From NCBI RefSeq assembly GCF_024305035.1, contig NZ_JAMWZB010000038.1, forward strand, positions 1 to 41,797: DNA of 41,797 nucleotides. The letters run 5' to 3'. Shown here one piece after another: positions 18,196-25,191 of the stretch. This DNA comes from Algoriphagus sp. Its GTDB lineage: Bacteria > Bacteroidota > Bacteroidia > Cytophagales > Cyclobacteriaceae. The stretch's first letter is position 1. The number at the start of each line of letters is the position of its first letter. The notes under the pieces were generated by a model. It saw nothing but the letters and a program-made list of their open reading frames with translations. It searched no databases and was not told where the DNA came from. A program made the position numbers and the translations under genes.

Positions 18196-18453
18196 AACCC
18201 ATACTAGGGGAATTAGTTTGAGAGCAATTTAAAATTGCCTGTCTCTGATCGGTAAGCTCCTTCAATTCCTGGATTGGTTTATTTTTTAGATTTCACCTTA
18301 CTATTTTAATTCTGAGGCCAAGTAACCCTGAATTCAATAAATTCAGATATCGGGCAATAATTAGCTTGCTTTTTTTTTCCAGTGGGCCTGTTATGTCTGA
18401 GCTGCTTGGCGGTTTATGACCAAAACTTTATCACTTGGAGCCTATATTAGATA
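18196..18453. other. Non-coding stretch between repeat A1 and the AbiEii remnant
   Basis: No protein-like frame. A 15-bp palindrome GCAATTTAAAATTGC lies at 18224-18238. Nothing else is recognisable. Confidence 0.4.
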
Positions 18454-19305
18454 TTAAAGCTTTTCCTTGATTCCAGCCAGGAACGCTTCTAAAATCAATA
18501 GCGTATATTCAAGTGGTTGGTCAAGTTTTACCGCCCATTCCTTTGCTATAGTTGACTTATAGTTGTTATTGATGTTGTTTTCAAGGACAGCTATTGTTCG
18601 ATTCTTTAGTGTCTTGGATTGTTTTAAATATTTTGCAGCTTCTCGACCCAATACTCTTGAAGAGAGTATTCGTTGACTTAGCTCGCCATCTTCTTCCAAC
18701 AGTTCAAGAAGGTCTGAATGATGATCGATAATGAAGTCACTCATGAGCCAATAATATTCAGAAATGATTCATAGGATATCTCCCAAATCATTTTGTCTCT
18801 CCTCAGGGCGGTCTGACCATGCAACTAATTTTAAAATGATCATTCCCGGCAGCGTTGGAATATTTACAAGAGTATCATCAATTTTAACCTTTGCAGGATC
18901 TGACATTACTTCTTTTAGCCCCAGAAGGTGTAGGTCGGTATGTCTTTGATTAAAATTCTCCGTGTAGTTTTCTTCAATTTTTCCGAAAGGCAGAATATCG
19001 ACTACTATATCATAGCCAGGGTGTCTGAATGACCAAGGAGCTGCAACTTTTACAAATCCCTTTTTCTGAAGTTCTTCCGAGAATTCTTCATATTCGGTTT
19101 TGGAGCTAATCATGATGGCAAAATCAATATCCTTGGTTCCCCTGGGCGGTTTGATTCCATCTTTTAACAATTCCAAAGAAATGGCAGTCGCCCCCAGAAG
19201 GTAGTAGGGTATTTCCCTTTCCTTAAACGTTTGGTCCAATAAATTGAATACCTCCTTGAAGAAGGGGACTCCCAATTGTTTATAGCTCTCCGAGGTATTT
19301 CTCAT
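18454..19305 (-). pseudogene. AbiEii/AbiGii-type nucleotidyltransferase toxin, broken by in-frame TGA (module 1)
   Basis: Type IV toxin family: a nucleotidyltransferase that in characterised relatives blocks growth by modifying RNA. The fold's signatures are YLLGATAISLEL and RGTKDIDFAI, with the metal-binding pair Asp59 and Asp61. The frame stops at codon 179 (TGA, 18769-18771) after DLGDIL. The same frame then continues with IISEYYWL and a 96-residue helical tail (SQRILSSRVLGREAAKYL) to 18454, so the intact product would be about 283 aa, a usual length. One substitution explains the break; no indel is needed. The tail alone could start at ATG 18744 but lacks the active site. The first part retains the catalytic aspartates but lacks the C-terminal domain. 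It overlaps the antitoxin gene by 26 nt. Confidence 0.85.
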
Positions 19306-20266
19306 AAATCATGTTCGCTGTTTCCAAGCTTCTTTTATCTCCATTGATCATCAAGTCGGCATAGACTAATAGGGGAGGGGCACACTTTTCAATTTCGCTA
19401 TCTTTCTCCCAAAATGTTTCATAAACCTCTACCTCACCATTTTTGTCAGGCATCATCCGAGTTGCTTTGATGAATTCTGGTTTGTTTAGTTCTGTAAACA
19501 AGGTTAAGTGCTCCGGTCTGAGGTAATTGGTAAGAATATCACCTCCAGGTTCCCCTCCCCATTTCGTCTTTGAGGTAGGAAGTTGTATCTCCATCCAAGG
19601 GGTATCTTTGGGTAGGCGATATCTACCTTGGTATAAAGAAGGCTTAAGCGTATTTCTGTATCCGCTAATCCAAGTGGCTATGGCTTCCTCTTTATTTACC
19701 CATCTATAACCATTGGTATATGTCTTTACCAATAGTCCGGCTTCCTTGAGGTTATTCAAGACTAAGGGAACATTTCCCAAAGCGACTCCTGCCTGATGGG
19801 CCAGGTCACGTTGGTTGGTTTCTAAATTTTTGTCATCAATTAGTAGCTGGAAAAATACCCGTAATCCTGTTTTAGTAAAAGCCCGAGCTGTATCCTTGGT
19901 TTCATCTTTTAATGGAGTAAACTTGTCGATCAAGATGTATACTCCGTTTTTTTGAATGAAAGCATTTCCGCTGGCCTCCAAGTAGTTAATTCTCATTTCT
20001 TGAAGCAATTGCCTGTATTTTGGATAGATTCTGTAAGCCACCAGTAAAAAATTGGGATAAGTATCATTCAGATTCTGGATGTTCCTAATTGTATTTTCTC
20101 GTACTTCTTTTTTAAGCAATGCGTCAAAGTGGAATTCACCAATTGGGAAGATTATGGTTACCAAGGCATCCATTTCCTTATTGGCATGTTTTTCCCAGTT
20201 TCCTGTGCAATTGAGAATAGGAAAAACGCTTTGGAACGTTTTGTCTAATATTTCATAGTCCTTCAT
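19280..20266 (-). CDS. AbiEi-family antitoxin (type IV TA, module 1)
   Basis: Antitoxin and autoregulator of the AbiE type; in type IV systems it neutralises the toxin without stable complex formation. The start is ATG 20266 (MKDYEILDKTF); an in-frame TTG at 20302 lies inside the operator palindrome and is rejected. The N-terminal part holds a restriction-endonuclease-like arrangement (MDALVTIIF, FHFDALLKKE, YPNFLLVAYRIYPKYRQLL) common in this long AbiEi subgroup. A winged helix-turn-helix follows at about 132-181 (NQRDLAHQAGVALGNVPLVL). The C-terminal domain has RYRLPKDTPWMEIQLPTSKT. Length 328 aa. It looks undamaged, unlike its toxin. Expected to repress its own promoter through the palindromes just upstream. 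Confidence 0.85.
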   Translation of the reverse strand: MKDYEILDKTFQSVFPILNCTGNWEKHANKEMDALVTIIFPIGEFHFDALLKKEVRENTIRNIQNLNDTYPNFLLVAYRIYPKYRQLLQEMRINYLEASGNAFIQKNGVYILIDKFTPLKDETKDTARAFTKTGLRVFFQLLIDDKNLETNQRDLAHQAGVALGNVPLVLNNLKEAGLLVKTYTNGYRWVNKEEAIATWISGYRNTLKPSLYQGRYRLPKDTPWMEIQLPTSKTKWGGEPGGDILTNYLRPEHLTLFTELNKPEFIKATRMMPDKNGEVEVYETFWEKDSEIEKCAPPLLVYADLMINGDKRSLETANMIYEKYLGEL

Positions 20267-20271
20267 GTTCA

Positions 20272-20325
20272 CAAATATATAAAGTTCACGAATCGTGAAC
20301 AATAAAAATTTATGAACAATTGTTC
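20272..20325 (-). promoter_or_regulatory. Promoter and palindromic operators of AbiE module 1
   Basis: On the minus strand a -7 box TATATTTG (20279-20272) and a -33 TTG (about 20302-20300) are 20 bp apart. A perfect 17-bp palindrome GTTCACGAATCGTGAAC (20284-20300) fills the gap between them. A second palindrome GAACAATTGTTC lies at 20314-20325 and another GTTCAC half-site at 20269-20274. The -7 box ends 5 nt before the ATG, so the transcript should be leaderless or nearly so. Binding by AbiEi is inferred. Confidence 0.7.
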
Positions 20326-20368
20326 TATCCAGTAGTTTTCTGTCATTGGCTATTAGTCAGGATATACA

Positions 20369-20527
20369 GTCTGATTAGGTTTTTTTCTATCCTCCCTTCC
20401 CTTTCCCTCCTCCTGCCTCCTTCGGGAAAAAGAAGGGAGGACAAACCGATCAGTAAAAGCCCTTTCATTCCCGTCGCTCCGGCTATTGCCGACAGCTGTG
20501 AACGGAAAAGGCTTTTTTGATTTTTAG
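20369..20527. repeat. Repeat family A, copy 2
   Basis: Second copy of the repeat at 18039-18195, in the same orientation. It keeps the outer stem TCCTCCCTTC/GAAGGGAGGA and the outer part of the second stem, AAAAGCC (20453-20462 region) with GGCTTTTTT (20510-20518). The inner stem is different here (TTCC-CGT against ACGGAA), but still pairs. The T-run makes this copy a plausible intrinsic terminator on the + strand. It lies upstream of AbiE module 1, so the two copies bracket the module. Confidence 0.85.
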
Positions 20528-20726
20528 AAGGTGTTGGATGTACATTTTCTCGAATTCTGATTTTTAAAAAGGGGATGTCGTGACCTGAATTCCGGAGTAA
20601 GCTAGCTCAGAATTTTCGGAGCGGCCAAGAGCTTCCGGCATAAAGATCTCCCGCAAATTCCCGCGCTGGTTTATTCCTTTTCCTCTTGGCCTTGCTCCAT
20701 TCTGAGCTGGTGGTCCTCCATAATTC
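20528..20726. other. Unassigned stretch between repeat A2 and the RadC-like gene
   Basis: GC-richer than its surroundings. The minus strand has an open frame of about 79 codons overlapping the RadC-like gene start, but its composition gives no recognisable family, so I do not call it. It may be a remnant of a lost element. Confidence 0.3.
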
Positions 20727-21134
20727 ATGTTCAACAAAATCAAGGAAATTATGGAAGCGTTAAGAGAAAAATTCGAATTGGGAACAGTTGCTGAAATTAC
20801 CATCGGATACAGCAGTAAGGTTAGAGCCAGCCTGAGGCCGAAGGTAACCTGTTCGCGTCAGGTTTATCAGGTGCTGTTGGATTTTTGGAATAAGGATCGT
20901 ATTGAATTGGTAGAGGATTTCCATTTGATGTTGCTGAGCCGGGCCAACCGGGTATTGGGTATCTGCACTATCAGTAGGGGTGGAACATCGGGGACCGTTG
21001 TGGATGCCAAGATGGTGTTTGCAACTGCATTGAAGGCAAATGCCTCATCCATGATTGTAGCTCATAATCATCCATCTGGAAACTTGGGTCCTTCAGAGGA
21101 AGATTCTGTTGGAGAAAATGAATTGAAATTGTAA
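20727..21134 (+). CDS. RadC-like JAB-domain protein, C-terminally truncated
   Basis: Accessory RadC homologue of the type often found in mobile islands. The JAB/MPN metal-binding core is present: LLSRANRVLGICTISRGG, then AHNHPSGNLGPSEED, which supplies the two histidines, serine and aspartate of the JAMM motif. Accessory RadC proteins are normally about 150-160 aa and continue with two more strands (…LGIPVLDHIII…). Here the sequence leaves the family just after EED and stops after SVGENELKL, giving 135 aa. This looks like truncation or a frameshift, so it may be a pseudogene. It lies between the two AbiE modules, just before repeat B1. Confidence 0.75.
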   Translation: MFNKIKEIMEALREKFELGTVAEITIGYSSKVRASLRPKVTCSRQVYQVLLDFWNKDRIELVEDFHLMLLSRANRVLGICTISRGGTSGTVVDAKMVFATALKANASSMIVAHNHPSGNLGPSEEDSVGENELKL

Positions 21135-21162
21135 TCGAGAAAAATATTTATAGAAGAATTCT

Positions 21163-21410
21163 CCCCCGTTTTGCCCACTCCATTCGCTTCGATTCATTCG
21201 CGCCATTTTCCAAATGATATCCCTTTCTCTCCACTGCAGGAAAGGGCTTTCACTCCCCACGTCTACCACGTCACTCCACTTTACCTTCTCGGAAGTCCCG
21301 GCAAGCCTGGGACTCGGGAAGGCCGTTTCGTGAAGTCGTAGCCTCCTTTAGGGGGCAAGCCGTTTCCGAATTTTTTTCCGAGGACTGCGATTTTTGTCTG
21401 TTTCGGTCGG
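21163..21410. repeat. Repeat family B, copy 1
   Basis: About 250 bp, directly repeated at 24210-24466 in the same orientation. Long conserved stretches include GGAAAGGGCTTTCACTCCCC, GGCAAGCCTGGGACT, GGAAGGCCGTTTCGTGAAG and GTTTCGGTCGG. An internal stem pairs AGTCCC with GGGACT around GGCAAGCCT, flanked by CCTTC/GAAGG. Open frames read from it on the minus strand differ between copies, so it is probably non-coding. The copies bracket AbiE module 2 and the DUF6933 gene. Confidence 0.85.
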
Positions 21411-21513
21411 TTTTCAAAGGAGGTTAAGTCTCTCAAATCCAAGGTGAGTTGAATAGATAGTGGGAGAAGTATTACGGATTGGTAATAACTCCTGTAATAG
21501 TGGGGCACAGTCC
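21411..21513. other. Spacer between repeat B1 and the operator array
   Basis: No protein-like frame on the + strand and no further structure recognised. Confidence 0.3.
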
Positions 21514-21629
21514 GTCACAAATTTTGATAAGATTTGTGACAACTTGGAATGCCCGCTGTAACAAATAGCTACTCTTTTTGTTAGGGGGGAAATGATTAAT
21601 CTGTCGCAAAAAAATACTATATTTGCGAC
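21514..21629 (+). promoter_or_regulatory. Promoter and three-operator array of AbiE module 2
   Basis: Three inverted repeats with the same 8-11-8 geometry: GTCACAAA/TTTGTGAC (21514-21540), the weaker GTAACAAA/TTTGTTAG (21558-21584), and GTCGCAAA/TTTGCGAC (21603-21629). Their starts are 44 and 45 bp apart. The third covers the -7 box TATATTTG (21618-21625). The ATG at 21647 follows about 21 bp later. Characterised AbiEi antitoxins repress their own operon by binding inverted repeats, so this is the likely binding region of the gene product downstream. Confidence 0.75.
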
Positions 21630-21646
21630 ATATTACGCCAAATAAT

Positions 21647-22261
21647 ATGACTCAAAGTATTGATGATAAGGTTATTGCAAAGATAAAAAAAGCGGCAAGG
21701 GGTTCGCTATTTTTTGTCGATGACTTCTTGTCAATAGGCAATGCAAAATCGGTGTCAAAAGCATTAGAGCGTCTGGTGCAGCGTCAAGAATTGAATCGGG
21801 TAGCAAGAGGTCTCTATGCTCGCTTGGCTGAAGACCCGATTTTAGGGCCGTTAAAACCAAGCACGGAAGATATTGCAGAAGCCATCAGGCGAAGAGATAA
21901 GGCCAGGATAGTGCCTACTGGTAGCTTGGCATTGAATGCATTGGGACTATCTACACAAGTACCTATGAATGCGGTTTACTACACAGATGGCTCTGCAAGG
22001 AAAATTGACCTTGGCAAAAGAAAGATAATTTTTAAGAAAACAAGCCCAAGAAATTTAGCCACCATTGGAAAAATCAGCACATTGGTGATGCAGGCATTGA
22101 AAGAGATTGGGAAAGGCAAGGTGACTGAGGAGGAAGAGAATATCATCATAGGCCATTTGGCAAAAGAAGATCCCTACCGCTTGGAACATGATATCAAGCT
22201 GGCTCCGGAGTGGGTCAGGATCATCATGCGAAAAGCCCTAAAAACAAGAAATAATGATTAA
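21647..22261 (+). CDS. AbiEi-family antitoxin (DUF6088-like, type IV TA, module 2)
   Basis: Shorter AbiEi type of 204 aa. An N-terminal winged helix-turn-helix (about 1-60: FFVDDFLSIGNAKSVSKALE, RLVQRQELNRVARGLYAR) is followed by the AbiEi core RIVPTGSLALNALGLSTQVP, then YYTDGSARKIDLGKRKIIFK. I use ATG 21647, because the in-frame TTG at 21623 lies in the operator and -7 box. The last 8 nt overlap the AbiEii gene, so the pair is an operon. The sequence looks intact. It is not closely similar to the module 1 antitoxin, so the two modules were acquired separately. Confidence 0.9.
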   Translation: MTQSIDDKVIAKIKKAARGSLFFVDDFLSIGNAKSVSKALERLVQRQELNRVARGLYARLAEDPILGPLKPSTEDIAEAIRRRDKARIVPTGSLALNALGLSTQVPMNAVYYTDGSARKIDLGKRKIIFKKTSPRNLATIGKISTLVMQALKEIGKGKVTEEEENIIIGHLAKEDPYRLEHDIKLAPEWVRIIMRKALKTRNND

Positions 22262-23294
22262 GTGGCTCAATGTACCCGATAGTACCAAACGCAATGCCTA
22301 TGTACAAGTCGCAGAGCAAATGGGGATGTCAGCCTTTGCCGTAGAAAAAGACTGGTGGGTTAGCCGAACGCTGGAAATCATCTTTCAGATGCCGATTGCT
22401 GCGCACTTGGTATTCAAAGGCGGAACTTCCCTCAGTAAAGCCTGGAAACTCATCAACCGGTTTTCGGAGGATATTGATTTAGCAATCGACAAGGAGTTTT
22501 TTGAAGGTTACAAAGGAGAAGTTTCAAAGACAAAAATCACTAAGCTAAGGAAAGAAGCAGGAGCCTATACCACAGGGACTTTCTTCGAAGAGCTGCAAGA
22601 AAGGTTTCGTGAAAACGGATTTACTGATCTTGAATTCAAAGTAATAGAAGCTAAAGACAGCGATTAGGATCCAAGGGTTCTGGAAATTTATTATCCGAAT
22701 CTCATTGTTTCAAGTTCTGAATATGTTCTGCCAAGAGTACAACTAGAGGTAAGTTGCCGTTTGTTGAGAGAGCCGTTTACTATTCAGCCATTTGGGGCAT
22801 TAGTAGATGAAGTGTACGCAGAAAGAGATTTTGCGGCACCTTTATTCGAAGTTCCCACAGTAAATCCAGAACGGACATTTTTGGAAAAGCTTTTTCTCTT
22901 ACATGAGGAGTTTCACCGCCCGGCAGACAAAATGCGAGTGGATAGGCTAAGTCGCCATCTCTACGATGTACACCAATTAGCCCGAGCAGGAATTGTAGAA
23001 TCGGCGTTCGGCGATAAGGAGTTGTATGAAACGATTGTATCCCATCGCTACAAATTTTCCAGAGTAGGGGAGGTGGATTATAATCACCACAACCCTATAA
23101 CATTGAATCCCATTCCCCCTGCTGAAGTGATAAGCGAGTGGGAGTCTGATTATGCTAAAATGAAAGAGGATATGATCTACGATGAGGATAAGCCCTCATT
23201 TGAAGATTTAATCAATAATTTGAAGGGATTAAAGGCGAAGCTTCAGGCAGTTGCTTGGGATTTCGATTGTAAGTTTCCCAATCCGTCACAATAA
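22254..23294 (+). pseudogene. AbiEii-type nucleotidyltransferase toxin, broken by in-frame TAG (module 2)
   Basis: Toxin partner of the preceding antitoxin. The first part has EKDWWVSRTLEIIF, the nucleotidyltransferase motif GGTSL (56-60) and SEDIDLAI (71-78) with its catalytic aspartates. The frame is stopped by TAG at 22665-22667 (codon 138, after AKDSD). It then runs on without a shift through DPRVLEIYYPNLIVSSSEYV to 23294 and includes the family's NPERTFLEKLFLLHEE and RVDRLSRHLYDVHQL motifs. The full frame of 346 codons is a normal AbiEii length, so only one nonsense substitution separates it from an intact gene. The 137-residue N-terminal product lacks the later conserved motifs and should be inactive. 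Confidence 0.9.
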
Positions 23295-23535
23295 ATAATA
23301 GTTTGAAATTCAGGGGTTGGACAATGCCTTAAAAACTTTTAGAATACGGCGAATTCTAACCTACTGCCTCCTATTTTAATTTTCTTAGAAAGCCTTTTTC
23401 AAGGTTAACCATCAAAGGATAAAACAGTTGAAACGATTAATACACTGCCAAAAAAGAAGTAATTGATTATCGATGTTTTTATATAAAAATGTTTTTCAAT
23501 AATCAGTTCAACTGGCTTGGGTTGATGGGCTTGTC
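23295..23535. other. Spacer between convergent AbiEii and DUF6933 genes
   Basis: AT-rich, no protein-like frame. An inverted repeat TGATTAT/ATAATCA encloses an AT palindrome at roughly 23463-23504 and could act as a weak bidirectional terminator. Confidence 0.3.
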
Positions 23536-24069
23536 TTAACTTGAAGCCAGATAAATACCTAGTATTTTTTTCATTTGCTCTTTTGGTTTGGTAAGCTGAG
23601 AAAATCTGGAAGAGCCATCCAAGCTGAATATTCTGTCATTTAAATCGAAGTTGAGCTCAGCAAGGCTCTTGTAGTACTCAGGATGCTGATGAAATTCTAT
23701 GATATACAAGAGCTGGTTGATAAGAGCAGTAGCGCTTCGATCAGCATCTGTGGGGTGGAAATTAATTTCATCCAAGAGCCAATTGACTTGCGCTTGGGTT
23801 GCATCGATGCCATCTACAATTAGCTGAAGTTGGAACTTTTCGGCGATCATCTCCCTAATATTAGGTAAGTCTTTCGCCGAGAGGTTTTCCAAAATCAGGG
23901 AATAGTGAGTTTTTGGATTGTAGACTAACCAATTTTTTCTTCGATTGGTATAAAAGACAGTAGCATTCCATTTTCCTAAGATTCCTGTGGTTTCAGTCGA
24001 ACCAGAAGGAGTAACGTACTTTTTGATCAGTTTTTCCAGCTTTTTGCTGACATGGATAGGTGTAGACAT
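23536..24069 (-). CDS. DUF6933-like protein
   Basis: 177 aa, soluble, no signal peptide. The start MSTPIHVSKKLEKLIKKYV and the segment WNATVFYTNRRKNWLVYNPK then YSLILENLSAKDL resemble DUF6933, a family of unknown function in which a short N-terminal 'HVTKKL' segment is followed by an 'RRK…F.N..T' strand. The C-terminal half is helical and ends with a region rich in polar residues. It lies between AbiE module 2 and repeat B2, inside the repeat-bracketed segment, and is transcribed toward the toxin gene. A role in the island is unknown. Confidence 0.65.
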   Translation of the reverse strand: MSTPIHVSKKLEKLIKKYVTPSGSTETTGILGKWNATVFYTNRRKNWLVYNPKTHYSLILENLSAKDLPNIREMIAEKFQLQLIVDGIDATQAQVNWLLDEINFHPTDADRSATALINQLLYIIEFHQHPEYYKSLAELNFDLNDRIFSLDGSSRFSQLTKPKEQMKKILGIYLASS

Positions 24070-24209
24070 AGTGGATTTAATTGAGGGTAAAGGTCGGAAT
24101 TTTTCATATTAATATAGATTTATAGAGGCTTCCTTTCGGTCAGACTCTACGCTAATTATCTTTCTCTTTAGCTGAGAAAGGAATTCCACTACTATCCTTA
24201 AGCCATTTC

Positions 24210-24466
24210 CCTCCGTTTCGCACACTCCTTTCGTTCCGATTCATTTGCGCTATTTTTCAAAATGACAGCTCTTTTCTTTCCACTCTTGGAAAGGGCTTTC
24301 ACTCCCCACGGCTACTGTTTCACTACACATACCCTTCTCGGAAGTCCTGGCAAGCCTGGGACTCAGGAAGGCCGTTTCGTGAAGCCTAGCTCGAACCTCC
24401 TTTAGGGGGGCAAGCCTTTTTCGATTTTCTTCGGAGTACATCGAGATTTTTGCCCGTTTCGGTCGG
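24210..24466. repeat. Repeat family B, copy 2
   Basis: Second copy of 21163-21410, same orientation, with small insertions (about 257 bp). The internal stem is kept (AGTCCT/GGGACT, with a G-T pair replacing one G-C). A 90-codon minus-strand frame here differs in reading frame and ending from the one in copy 1, which argues against coding. Confidence 0.85.
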
Positions 24467-24512
24467 TGAGCGAAACGTTCCATTTTTTCCTTCTCAATCC
24501 CCCTGTCTTCGG

Positions 24513-24790
24513 TCAGAACCACTTTCTCCTTTTTATTTTCAGGAAATAGGCTTTCCCTCGAAGGGGAAAATCCTGAACCGTCACTTCATCAAAAAACCTT
24601 TTGAAATCAACTTGACACCCTGCAGATGTTCAGGATGAATATTGAGCTCCTCCAGATAAATATGATAAGCATTGTCCTTTAGGACTGCTGAAGTAACCTT
24701 AAAAAATTCCAAAAGCCCCTGAGGCAAAAGCAAACCTAGGTAAACCTTTTCTTCCAATTCTTTTTTGCAACAAAGGAAATCTATTGACCC
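24513..24790 (-). pseudogene. Remnant of an ISAon1-type transposase N-terminal region
   Basis: Reading the minus strand from about 24790 gives KKELEEKVYLGLLLPQGLLE, FFKVTSAVLKDNAYHIYLEE and LISKGFLMK, then a stop. After a one-base shift the family's next motif follows, VTVQDFPLRGKAYFLKIKRR then KWF and TGA at 24513-24515. The pattern LLLPxGLL…HIYLEE…SKGF…VTxQDFPxRGK…RRxW is characteristic of ISAon1-family transposase N-terminal regions. The catalytic part is absent. The piece lies between repeat B2 and tRNA-Ser, as expected of island debris. Recognition is from memory of the family pattern. Confidence 0.65.
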
Positions 24791-24854
24791 AACTCCCCAA
24801 CTTTTAGGACTGATCTAGGATCGCTACTTAATTCGCTACCGATTATAAAAAAAT

Positions 24855-24891
24855 AAACCCTAACTATTAAGATTTCAGATAGTTAGGGTTT
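24855..24891 (-). terminator. Bidirectional terminator after tRNA-Ser
   Basis: Arms AAACCCTAACTAT (24855-24867) and ATAGTTAGGGTTT (24879-24891) give a 13-bp perfect stem with an 11-nt loop. T-runs follow on both strands. It lies 8 bp beyond the tRNA 3' end and would end the tRNA transcript. Confidence 0.9.
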
Positions 24892-24898
24892 TTCCTTG

Positions 24899-24987
24899 CA
24901 GAGAGTGGGGGATTCGAACCCCCGGTACGGTTTGACCCGTACGACAGTTTAGCAAACTGCTGGTTTAAGCCACTCACCCAACTCTCT
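24899..24987 (-). tRNA. tRNA-Ser (anticodon GCT)
   Basis: 89 nt with a complete cloverleaf on the minus strand. The acceptor stem is AGAGAGT/ACTCTCT with discriminator G; CCA is not encoded. The anticodon loop TTGCTAA has GCT at positions 34-36, reading AGC/AGT serine codons. A long variable arm GTACGG/CCGTAC is the class II feature of serine tRNAs. The T-arm has GGTTCGAATCC-type sequence. It marks the right edge of the accessory island. I saw no second copy of its 3' end in the window to serve as an att site. Confidence 0.97.
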
Positions 24988-25065
24988 TTAATTTCGCTTT
25001 TCAATTGGGCTTGTACGAAATTTCAGAGAGAATTTCACCTGCGTACCCAATTGCCTAAAGCGTTG

Positions 25066-25098
25066 CAAATATAAAGGAATTGATCAGATTTTACCAAA
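25066..25098 (-). promoter_or_regulatory. Promoter of tRNA-Ser
   Basis: On the minus strand a TTTG (25098-25095) and a -7 box TATATTTG (25073-25066) are separated by 21 bp. This matches the Bacteroidota pattern TTTG…TAnnTTTG. Transcription should begin near 25060, giving a leader of about 70 nt before the tRNA. Confidence 0.6.
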
Positions 25099-25191
25099 GG
25101 CTGAAGTCTTCGATTACCCCACTTTTTTATTGATTTTATAATTGGTTGAGTATCAATGTCAATTTATGTCAGGAAATATTTCAGTTTTTTT

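Noticed and set aside
18454..18744. Separate 96-residue gene downstream of the module 1 toxin
   Set aside because: It is in the same frame as the toxin, one stop codon apart, and matches the expected C-terminal half of the family.
20267..20302. TTG start for the module 1 antitoxin
   Set aside because: It lies inside the operator palindrome and upstream of the -7 box, so it would not be transcribed; ATG 20266 fits.
18039..20527. Repeat A as integron attC sites
   Set aside because: They fold and flank cassettes, but there is no integron integrase in the window and no GTTRRRY-type core at their ends.
20564..20803. 79-codon minus-strand frame overlapping the RadC-like start
   Set aside because: No recognisable family and it overlaps a better-supported gene.
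24250..24522. 90-codon minus-strand frame over repeat B2, and a 75-codon one over B1
   Set aside because: The two copies do not preserve a common protein; the frames shift and end differently, so they look like chance frames in a non-coding repeat.
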